8,040 nt of DNA from JAJPXC01 sp964562375 (GTDB lineage: Bacteria; Bacteroidota; Bacteroidia; Bacteroidales; Muribaculaceae): contig CAZLSW010000109.1 of the NCBI GenBank assembly GCA_964562375.1, positions 1 through 8,040 on the forward strand, read 5' to 3'. Below the pieces are notes generated by a model. It searched no databases and was not told where the DNA came from. It saw only the letters and a program-made list of their open reading frames with translations. This document shows, piece by piece, positions 1 through 7,490 of this stretch (the stretch's first letter is position 1; the number at the start of each line of letters is the position of its first letter). The position numbers were made by a program, and so were the translations under genes.

Positions 1-524
1 CATCCCCACATTATCAAATAATTATGCCACTTTTTTATCCCGAACTGGGGTAAAAGGGGATCGGAGGCATGCCCATGGCTATGCTCTCCCAACAGGCATA
101 GCCCACCGCCAATCAAGCCGATGGCCAATCCAATGTATTTCAGCTTAGTACCTTTCTCTCCGAGGAAAACGACGGAGAGGATGAACACCCACACAGGGTC
201 GATGTTCATTATCAGCGTTACGGGTATCGGGCTGGTGTAGGTCAAAGCCTCGTTAAGGCAGAAGATATAGAAGAAGAACACACCAGCGCCAAGGCCCATC
301 AGCTTCCACTTAGCCGCCGTGGTAAATCCCTCTCGCGCAGGCTTGTAAAACAACGATATCGCCCAAAACGACAGCGCGCCCCACACGAGTCTCACCACCG
401 TCATCCCGCGAGGATCCACCCATCGCGGTTGCAGATAGCGTATACAGTTGTAGTCCAGGCCATACGTCAATTTGGCCAGGAGCATATTCACATTGCCTTT
501 CAGAAGATTACCCCATTTTTTCAT
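1..524 (-). CDS. EamA/DMT-superfamily transporter, N-terminal part (cut by window edge)
   Basis: Reading the minus strand from the ATG at 524-522 gives 174 codons without a stop before the window ends, so the C-terminal part (roughly 120 residues if the family length of about 300 applies) is missing. Hydrophobic segments lie near residues 12-31, 41-60, 73-94, 99-122 and 129-146. The pattern fits the first EamA repeat: a polar 'MTVVRLVWGALSFWAISLF' segment, then 'SPIPVTLIMNIDPVWVFIL', then 'FLGEK' followed by a glycine-rich helix 'YIGLAIGLIGGGLCLLG'. EamA proteins are inner-membrane exporters or permeases for metabolites, often amino acids, and the substrate cannot be told from this sequence. 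A histidine-containing loop (HSHGH, residues 148-152) follows the first repeat. The start has no Shine-Dalgarno sequence, as is usual in Bacteroidetes. The gene lies downstream of the amylase on the same strand with a 109-bp gap holding a hairpin, so it is probably transcribed separately. The family call is firm. Confidence 0.85.
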   Translation of the reverse strand, partial: MKKWGNLLKGNVNMLLAKLTYGLDYNCIRYLQPRWVDPRGMTVVRLVWGALSFWAISLFYKPAREGFTTAAKWKLMGLGAGVFFFYIFCLNEALTYTSPIPVTLIMNIDPVWVFILSVVFLGEKGTKLKYIGLAIGLIGGGLCLLGEHSHGHASDPLLPQFGIKKWHNYLIMWG

Positions 525-532
525 GTCGAAAC

Positions 533-558
533 GTCGTTATAGCTACTTATATAACGAC
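533..558. promoter_or_regulatory. Perfect 9-bp inverted repeat upstream of the EamA gene
   Basis: GTCGTTATA at 533-541 and its exact complement TATAACGAC at 550-558 flank an 8-nt spacer. The repeat sits 8 bp before the EamA start codon on the minus strand, so it could be an operator or a hairpin in the 5' leader. The sequence does not decide between these, and no regulator gene is nearby. Confidence 0.4.
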
Positions 559-588
559 AAGGCTGGGGTAAAGTTCTATTCCCATCAA

Positions 589-622
589 GCCACGGTGCCC
601 CGCGGTTTGCCGCGGGGGTGGC
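589..622 (-). terminator. GC-rich hairpin after the amylase gene, possible terminator
   Basis: On the minus strand, 11 bp past the amylase stop, an 8-bp stem CCCCGCGG/CCGCGGGG (plus-strand arms 598-605 and 610-617) closes a 4-nt loop. An outer 5-bp stem GCCAC/GTGGC (589-593 and 618-622) extends it across a 4-nt bulge. No T-run follows, so it is either a weak intrinsic terminator or an mRNA-3'-end-stabilising hairpin. Confidence 0.45.
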
Positions 623-633
623 ATGATTAGGTC

Positions 634-2820
634 TTAGCGGTAGAGCACTTTCTTGTACTCGTTGCCGCGGCGCAGGATGTAGAGGTGGCCCGATTGAGGC
701 TGGGATACCAAGCGGCCGTCGATAGTGTAATAGCGCGGCTCCATCGAGTAGGGGTTCTCGGCCTGAAGATCGAAAACGCCAGTCATGTCCTTCTCGGTGA
801 TGGTGATGGTGTTGTTGTCGAAATTGACGGTCACGTCGTAGGTGCCGGGGGTGACAGCCCAAGCGTAGGTGTCGCCAATACCGTCGCTACCTCCTTCGTT
901 GCGCACGAACGTCGTGGGGGTATCCTTCACCAAGTCGGCATTGCTGGAAGCGGCTCCGAAGCGGTCGGAGGCGTTGACTGTGGTCCAATCGGTTGACGTG
1001 GAGCCAAGCGCCGACGCCAGGCTGAAGTAGGCCTTCTCGTTGCTGTCGACGGCCTTGAAGGTGACGTAGGAGGCGGTAAACACGCGGCCGTTCTTGGCCA
1101 TATATACACCCTGGCTGGGATCCCAACTGCTCGAGTCGAGATTGCCCAAGATATACAACTCCTCGGGAACATCCAGATACCCAGCGGGATAGATCGTGAT
1201 TGTCATCGCCGAGAGGTCGACCTTTATGTCATAGGTGCCATTTGCGATTTTCCAAGAATATGCGCTCCCGGGATCGGAGGAAAACGCCGTCACGGTCTTG
1301 GTATCTCCCTGAGCGATAGCCTCGTCCTTGGAGGAAGCCCCATAGCGGGTAGAGGTATTCACCACATCCCAACTGCTACCTAATTTAGTCACCAGTGAAA
1401 AATAGGAAGAGGAACTTCCACTTAGCGTAAAGGTGACATTAGAGGCCGTATACACGCTCCCCTTTTTGGTCATCGATATGCCCGCGCTAGTATCCCAGCT
1501 GCCAGTGGAAAGGTTACCCACAATATACAAATTGCTGGGATAGGTGTCGCTGGTGCTGCTCTTGGTCCAGATGCAGTAGTCGGTGCCGTAGCAGTACTGG
1601 TCGCTATCCGAGTAACCATCGGGCGTTACCATCTCCGAACCGATCTTGACGGCCAACGTACCCTTTGTACCGTACACCTCAGCCAAGTAACATGTTGAGG
1701 TGGTGCGCAATACCTTCACCTCCGACGTGTTGGTGATGCCCACCGAGTTGCGAGCCGAGATCATGCGTGCTATCTGGTCGCCGCAGGCGGTCCAGTGGGG
1801 CCAGAACACGCAGGGTGTGCCCGGCGAACAGATCATGAACGCGTTAGCCGCTGCCCAGTTGCCGTTAAACTTGTCGCCGTCGTTGCGATATGTGTCGTGA
1901 TTGTCGATAAACGTCACCGCGAGCTGCTGATACCAATGGTGGATCATGCCAGCAGGCTTGGGCGTAGTGCCGTTCTCGTACCATACGAGTTTCGACAAGT
2001 CGCCCGAATGGAACGCCGAGTTGACCGCGTATTTGAACGGGAAGTCGAACGCCGCCGACTCGCCACCTGTGTTCTCAATCCACGTGGCCACGTTATCGTA
2101 AGAGGAATCCCAATACTCGCCCACGCTGTAGGTGGGGTTGGCGTAAGTGTTATACATTTTTGTATAATATCCGGCGTAACCCTTCACCATGTCCAAGCGG
2201 AAGCCCACGTAGCCCCACGTGTCGAGCAAGCACTTGCAGTAGTTCTTACAATTGAGCTGCACGTTGGCGTTGGTGTGGTCAAGGTCGCGCGAGCCGTTGA
2301 AATCGTCCCCCTCGTCGGCTGCGCCGCGGGCCATGCCGGCGTAATAGTCGCCACCCTGGCTCCACACCTCATCGGTGGAGCAGATACCATCAGTGCCGAT
2401 TTGATAGGTAACGCCGTTCCACGTCTCGGCTGGGAAGTCAACCCAGTTGCTCACACCGTTACGGTGATTTATCACCACGTCGGCGATAAAGCCCACACCC
2501 TTATCTTTATAGGTGGAGATCATGGTTTTCAACTCCGATTCGGTGCCCATGTCGCTATTATGGTTGGTGAACCAATAGATAGGCATATAGCCTTGTCCAC
2601 CAGTCGACTTGGCGCTGTTGGGCACCCATATCAACTTGAAATAAGGCGACAATTCGTCAACTTTGGCCGTGAGCTGTGTCCACTTGGTCTCTGTCTGGTA
2701 AGAATCCCAATAGAAACCTTGCAACATCACACCCTCGTAAGCCGCGGGCCAACCGATGGCGCCGGCATTGGACGTGGCCAATAAGCCCAGCCCGAGCAAA
2801 AGCACTTTTCCTGTTCTCAT
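634..2820 (-). CDS. Secreted GH13 alpha-amylase with two C-terminal SusE/SusF-like domains
   Basis: The 728-residue product hydrolyses alpha-1,4 bonds of starch-like glucans. A Sec signal peptide covers about residues 1-21 (R2 and K5, then a Leu-rich core, cut near SNAGA); there is no lipobox cysteine. The GH13 barrel spans about residues 27-350. It carries region I 'DVVINH' (114-119), 'DLDH' (179-182), region II 'GFRLD' with nucleophile D210, region III 'SVGEYWD' with acid/base E235, and region IV 'FIDNHD' ending in D309. A short domain C reaches about residue 420. Two similar beta-rich domains follow (427-547 and 551-678), resembling the starch-binding domains of SusE/SusF. The end 'YYTIDGRLVS...KKVLYR' looks like a Bacteroidales C-terminal sorting tail, so type IX secretion or surface display is possible. 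All ten cysteines lie in the catalytic part. The ATG at 2820 is chosen because the signal peptide begins there; an upstream TTG in frame at 2904 would add 28 residues and bury the signal. A probable promoter lies about 40 bp upstream. Confidence 0.93.
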   Translation of the reverse strand: MRTGKVLLLGLGLLATSNAGAIGWPAAYEGVMLQGFYWDSYQTETKWTQLTAKVDELSPYFKLIWVPNSAKSTGGQGYMPIYWFTNHNSDMGTESELKTMISTYKDKGVGFIADVVINHRNGVSNWVDFPAETWNGVTYQIGTDGICSTDEVWSQGGDYYAGMARGAADEGDDFNGSRDLDHTNANVQLNCKNYCKCLLDTWGYVGFRLDMVKGYAGYYTKMYNTYANPTYSVGEYWDSSYDNVATWIENTGGESAAFDFPFKYAVNSAFHSGDLSKLVWYENGTTPKPAGMIHHWYQQLAVTFIDNHDTYRNDGDKFNGNWAAANAFMICSPGTPCVFWPHWTACGDQIARMISARNSVGITNTSEVKVLRTTSTCYLAEVYGTKGTLAVKIGSEMVTPDGYSDSDQYCYGTDYCIWTKSSTSDTYPSNLYIVGNLSTGSWDTSAGISMTKKGSVYTASNVTFTLSGSSSSYFSLVTKLGSSWDVVNTSTRYGASSKDEAIAQGDTKTVTAFSSDPGSAYSWKIANGTYDIKVDLSAMTITIYPAGYLDVPEELYILGNLDSSSWDPSQGVYMAKNGRVFTASYVTFKAVDSNEKAYFSLASALGSTSTDWTTVNASDRFGAASSNADLVKDTPTTFVRNEGGSDGIGDTYAWAVTPGTYDVTVNFDNNTITITEKDMTGVFDLQAENPYSMEPRYYTIDGRLVSQPQSGHLYILRRGNEYKKVLYR
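787..1542 (-). repeat. Tandem protein-domain duplication within the amylase (two about 124-residue units)
   Basis: Residues 427-547 and 551-678 of the amylase align with a period of 124. In the first 34 aligned residues, from 'LYIVGNL' and 'LYILGNL' to 'VTF', 21 are identical. Later anchors are 'YFSL', 'RYGASS' against 'RFGAAS', 'YSWKI' against 'YAWAV', and 'GTYDIKV' against 'GTYDVTV'. The 'LYIxGNL...SWD' opening resembles SusE/SusF-type carbohydrate-binding modules, so starch binding is the likely role (inference). Confidence 0.75.
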
Positions 2821-2858
2821 ATCTCTATCTTGGTATTTAGTGTACGGTATTATTGTCG

Positions 2859-2866
2859 CGAAGTTA
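2859..2866 (-). promoter_or_regulatory. Probable -7 box of the amylase promoter
   Basis: On the minus strand TAACTTCG, followed by CGAC, matches the Bacteroidetes -7 consensus TAnnTTTG with one change. It lies about 40 bp upstream of the amylase ATG. The mutA and 7491 genes have boxes of the same form. I cannot see a convincing TTG -33 element at the usual 19-21 bp distance, so the call rests on the shared motif and its position. A second, weaker candidate on this strand is TATTTG at 2883-2878. Confidence 0.42.
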
Positions 2867-2906
2867 ATAAATATCTCCAAATAGGTAAATAAAAATTTGC
2901 GCAAGG

Positions 2907-2962
2907 GGCGTATTAAAGAAAAATTTCACTAATTTCGCGTCGGCGTATTGTGATGACGCCCC
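2907..2962. repeat. Short direct and inverted repeats bracketing the mutA promoter box
   Basis: GGCGTATT occurs at 2907-2914 and again at 2942-2949, 35 bp apart. GGGGCGT (2905-2911) is the exact complement of ACGCCCC (2956-2962). The second GGCGT can also pair with ACGCC at 2956-2960 to form a 5-bp hairpin at the start of the predicted mutA leader. The TAATTTCG box lies between the copies, so these could be regulator half-sites. They are short enough to be chance. Confidence 0.3.
2930..2937 (+). promoter_or_regulatory. Probable -7 box of the mutAB promoter
   Basis: TAATTTCG, followed by CGTC, is one change from the Bacteroidetes -7 consensus TAnnTTTG and near-identical to the box on the opposite strand for the amylase (TAAyTTCGCGwC in both). 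It would place the transcript start near 2944, leaving a leader of about 80 nt before the mutA ATG. No clear -33 TTTG is present at the expected spacing. Confidence 0.42.
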
Positions 2963-3026
2963 ATGTAACCTCTAATATCATCCATTCGACTGACATAAAT
3001 CATCATTATTTTACAGTATACCTAAA

Positions 3027-4880
3027 ATGGCAGAAAAGAAAGAAAAACTGTTCGACCAGTTCCCGGCGGTTTCCACCGAGGAGTGGCGAGCAAAAGTGGA
3101 CGCCGACCTCAAAGGCGTGCCATTTGAAAAGAAGCTCGTTTGGCGCACGAACGAAGGCTTCAACGTACAGCCAATGTACCGTGCCGAGGACATCGAGGGA
3201 CTGAAAACTACCGACTCCCTTCCCGGCGAATTTCCCTACGTGCGCGGCACCCGCAGCGACAACAACGACTGGCTCGTGCGCCAAAACATCAACGGCGACA
3301 CCCCCGAGCAGTGCAACTCCACTGCTCTTGACGTGCTCAACAAGGGCGTTACCTCGCTGGGCTTCCGCGTGGAGGATCCCGCCGAGTTGCGCACCCTGCT
3401 GAAGGACATCTACCTCCCCGCCGTGGAGATCAACATCCACTGCTGCGGTCGCAAGGCCCTGGCCGTCGCCACGGAGCTTGTGGCTATCGCCAAGGAGCAG
3501 GGTTGCCTCGAGCAACTCCACGGCTCGATCGGCTTCAACCCCTTCGGCCGCATCCTCAAGAAAGGCAAAGAGATGACCGCCAACGACATCGTGGCCCTCG
3601 CCAAGCCCCTGATTGAGGCCCTGAAGGACGCACCAAAGATGCGTTGCTTGGCCGTCGACTCGGTAATGTTGACCAACGCCGGCGCCTACATCTTCCAGGA
3701 ATTGGGCTACGCCCTCGCTTGGGGGGCCGAGTGGCTCACCATTTTGACTGACGCCGGTCTTAGTGCTGACGAGGTGGCCTCACGCATCAAGTTCAATATG
3801 GGCGTTTCTAGCAACTACTTCATGGAGCTGGCCAAGTTCCGCGCCGCTCGCATGCTCTGGGCTCAGGTGGCCAAGCAGTACGGCTGCTCCGACGAGGCTT
3901 GCAAGATGATGGTGCAGGCCGAGACCTCTCGCTTCAACCAGACTATCTACGACGCTCACGTCAACCTCCTGCGCTCGCAGACCGAGGCTATGTCGGCCGC
4001 TTTGGCCGGTGTCGACTCTATCACCGTCACCCCGTTCGATATGCCTTACAAGCGTCCCGACGAGTTCTCGGAGCGTATCGCCCGCAACCAGCAGCACCTG
4101 CTCAAGGAGGAAAGCCACCTCGACAAGGTGGTCGACCCCGCCGGCGGCTCCTACTACGTGGAGACCCTCACCGTTTCCATCGCCCAGGAGGCCTGGAAGC
4201 TCTTCCTCGACGTTGAGGACAAGGGCGGTTTCCTCGCTTGCGCCAACAACGGTAATGTTCAAGCCCAGGTGAAAGCATCCTCCGAAAAACGCCACACCGA
4301 CATGGCTCGACGCAAAGAGATTTTGCTGGGCACCAACCAGTTCCCCAACTTCAATGAGATGGGCGCCGACAAGATCGAAATCCAGGAGTGCACCTGCCAC
4401 TGCCAAGATGGCGCCTGCGAGGAGACGAAGATCGACACCCTGTCGTTCAAGCGCCAGGCCAGCGACTTTGAGGACCTGCGCCTCGCCACCGAGCACGCCG
4501 CGAACCGTCCCAAGGTGTTCATGTTGACCATCGGCAACTTGGCCATGCGCCTGGCTCGCGCACAGTTCTCCAGCAACTTCTTCGGCTGCGCCGGATACGA
4601 GATCATCGACAATATCGGCTTCGACACCGTTGAGGCCGGCATCAACGCCGCAATGGAGAAGGGCGCCGACGTGGTAGTCCTCTGTTCCAGCGATGACGAA
4701 TACGCCACCTACGCTCCCGAGGCGTTCAAGCTGCTGGACGGCCGAGCCGAGTTTGTTGTCGCAGGCGCTCCCGCTTGCACCGACGAGCTCAAGGCCCAAG
4801 GCATTGAGAACTTCATCCACGTGCGTTCCAACGTCCTTGAGACCCTCCAGGGCTTCAACGACCGCCTTCTTAAGAAATAA
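3027..4880 (+). CDS. mutA: Methylmalonyl-CoA mutase, small (non-catalytic) subunit
   Basis: The 617-residue protein pairs with MutB in the heterodimeric, adenosylcobalamin-dependent mutase that interconverts succinyl-CoA and (R)-methylmalonyl-CoA in the cytoplasm. Residues about 10-400 are the mutase barrel, shown by 'SSNYFMELAKFRAARMLWAQV' (261-281, not all shared with MutB) and 'DKVVDPAGGSYYVETLT' (366-382). Residues about 494-617 are a degenerate B12-binding fold. Its 'VFMLTIGNLAMRLARAQF' start lacks the Asp-x-His-x-x-Gly motif, so it cannot give the lower cobalt ligand. Compared with MutB, the active-site tyrosine and histidine are replaced by N87 (in 'VRQN') and M214. These losses are typical of the small subunit and do not mean a broken gene. 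The linker between the domains holds a cysteine cluster (C455, C457, C459, C464). The ATG at 3027 precedes 'AEKKEKLFDQF', a normal family start; no Shine-Dalgarno is present. mutB follows after 24 bp. Confidence 0.96.
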   Translation: MAEKKEKLFDQFPAVSTEEWRAKVDADLKGVPFEKKLVWRTNEGFNVQPMYRAEDIEGLKTTDSLPGEFPYVRGTRSDNNDWLVRQNINGDTPEQCNSTALDVLNKGVTSLGFRVEDPAELRTLLKDIYLPAVEINIHCCGRKALAVATELVAIAKEQGCLEQLHGSIGFNPFGRILKKGKEMTANDIVALAKPLIEALKDAPKMRCLAVDSVMLTNAGAYIFQELGYALAWGAEWLTILTDAGLSADEVASRIKFNMGVSSNYFMELAKFRAARMLWAQVAKQYGCSDEACKMMVQAETSRFNQTIYDAHVNLLRSQTEAMSAALAGVDSITVTPFDMPYKRPDEFSERIARNQQHLLKEESHLDKVVDPAGGSYYVETLTVSIAQEAWKLFLDVEDKGGFLACANNGNVQAQVKASSEKRHTDMARRKEILLGTNQFPNFNEMGADKIEIQECTCHCQDGACEETKIDTLSFKRQASDFEDLRLATEHAANRPKVFMLTIGNLAMRLARAQFSSNFFGCAGYEIIDNIGFDTVEAGINAAMEKGADVVVLCSSDDEYATYAPEAFKLLDGRAEFVVAGAPACTDELKAQGIENFIHVRSNVLETLQGFNDRLLKK

Positions 4881-4904
4881 TTCACATCAAATAGCTCAAA
4901 AATC

Positions 4905-7032
<2,128 letters not shown>

Positions 7033-7037
<5 letters not shown>

Positions 7038-7067
7038 CGTTTAGCGTTTAGCATTTAGCGTTTAGCC
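7033..7067 (+). repeat. Heptamer tandem repeat TTTAGCN at the mutB stop codon
   Basis: Four consecutive 7-bp units, TTTAGCG, TTTAGCA, TTTAGCG and TTTAGCC, run from 7040 to 7067. They are preceded by a partial unit (AATAGCG, 7033-7039) that includes the mutB stop TAG at 7035-7037. Its role is unknown; slippage-generated spacer sequence is the simplest reading. Confidence 0.75.
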
Positions 7068-7084
7068 AAATACCCCTTTTACCC

Positions 7085-7115
7085 AAGCCCCGCTGGCCAC
7101 CCCAGCGGGGCTTTT
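7085..7115 (+). terminator. Intrinsic terminator of the mutAB operon
   Basis: A perfect 12-bp stem AAGCCCCGCTGG/CCAGCGGGGCTT (7085-7096 and 7102-7113) closes a 5-nt CCACC loop. It ends in a short TTTT run (7112-7115) and lies 47 bp past the mutB stop. The stem also reads as a hairpin on the other strand, but no minus-strand gene ends here. Confidence 0.88.
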
Positions 7116-7141
7116 AATATCAACAACGTCGGCCATCCCCT

Positions 7142-7247
7142 TAAATAGAAAGGAAGTCCCGCCGTGCCGGCAGGACAGAGATAATCTGTCGGGCTAAATA
7201 GAAAGGAAGTCTCGCCGTGCCGGCGGGACAGAGATAATCTGTCGAGC
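7142..7247. repeat. Two tandem copies of a 53-bp hairpin-forming intergenic repeat
   Basis: Copy 1 (7142-7194) and copy 2 (7195-7247) abut with no spacer and differ at three positions (7159/7212, 7172/7225, 7192/7245). Each begins TAAATAGAAAGGAAGTC. Each contains a 21-nt imperfect hairpin (7156-7176 and 7209-7229) and a perfect 6-bp hairpin GACAGA-GATAA-TCTGTC (7174-7190 and 7227-7243). The two hairpins share three bases, GAC, so they compete. I see no reading frame or known RNA family in it. It may be a REP-like palindromic element, a relic of a small non-autonomous mobile element, or a structured RNA. Confidence 0.85.
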
Positions 7248-7266
7248 CGACACGGCCCGACTTCCT
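7204..7266. repeat. Long imperfect palindrome formed by repeat copy 2 and an inverted partial copy
   Basis: The left arm 7204-7224 (AGGAAGTCTCGCCGTG...) pairs with the right arm 7246-7266 (...CACGGCCCGACTTCCT) at 18 of 21 positions. The perfect inner hairpin GACAGA/TCTGTC sits centrally with two unpaired bases on each side. The whole 63-bp unit is symmetric and could fold as one long stem in DNA or RNA. Copy 1 of the repeat has a left arm that pairs equally well with the same right arm. There is no T-run after it, so it is not a standard terminator. Confidence 0.8.
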
Positions 7267-7269
7267 ACT

Positions 7270-7300
7270 TATGGGGCTACCGGGTCGCCAAGACCCCATA
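7270..7300. repeat. Separate 7-bp inverted repeat following the palindrome
   Basis: TATGGGG (7270-7276) is complementary to CCCCATA (7294-7300) across a 17-nt spacer that contains a small ACC/GGT pairing. No T-run follows on either strand. It could be part of the same repetitive element or a minor terminator-like structure. Confidence 0.45.
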
Positions 7301-7405
7301 TCAAAATGAAGCTTTAAATGGCCAAAATAGTGGCATAAAGTTCCTTTTTTGATATTAATGCGACAAAATTATTCTATAAAGGACCAAAGATTGAAAAATT
7401 CTACA

Positions 7406-7413
7406 TATATTCG
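7406..7413 (+). promoter_or_regulatory. Probable -7 box of the promoter for the gene at 7491
   Basis: TATATTCG, followed by CGCA, has the same TAnnTTCGCG form as the boxes upstream of the amylase and mutA. It would start transcription near 7420, giving a leader of about 70 nt. The leader contains a small GCCC-TGA-GGGC hairpin (7431-7441). As for the other two boxes, no clear -33 element is visible. The AT-rich stretch before it (7301-7405) shows nothing else I recognise. Confidence 0.4.
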
Positions 7414-7490
7414 CGCATCATGTTGTTAAAGCCCTGAGGGCCTATAACCCTTGACAAAAACGATATTATTTTTCACCAACAAGTTAATTT

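Noticed and set aside
1795..2784. Long open frame (329 codons) antisense to the amylase
   Set aside because: It lies wholly opposite a gene with intact catalytic motifs and shows no domain. It is a frame kept open by the base composition of the real gene.
2821..2904. 28-residue N-terminal extension of the amylase from a TTG
   Set aside because: It would place a long non-signal sequence before a clear signal peptide and overlap the predicted promoter. The ATG at 2820 is better.
3780..4820. Long minus-strand open frame (346 codons) opposite mutA
   Set aside because: The Val/Leu/Gly/Asp-rich, motif-free translation is the typical mirror of a GC-rich coding strand, and mutA is certain.
4413..4880. 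MutA B12 domain lacking Asp-x-His-x-x-Gly read as an inactivated gene
   Set aside because: The loss is normal for the small subunit of the heterodimeric mutase. The frame is intact and MutB carries the motif.
7142..7247. CRISPR array
   Set aside because: There are only two copies, directly abutting with no spacer, and no cas gene is present.
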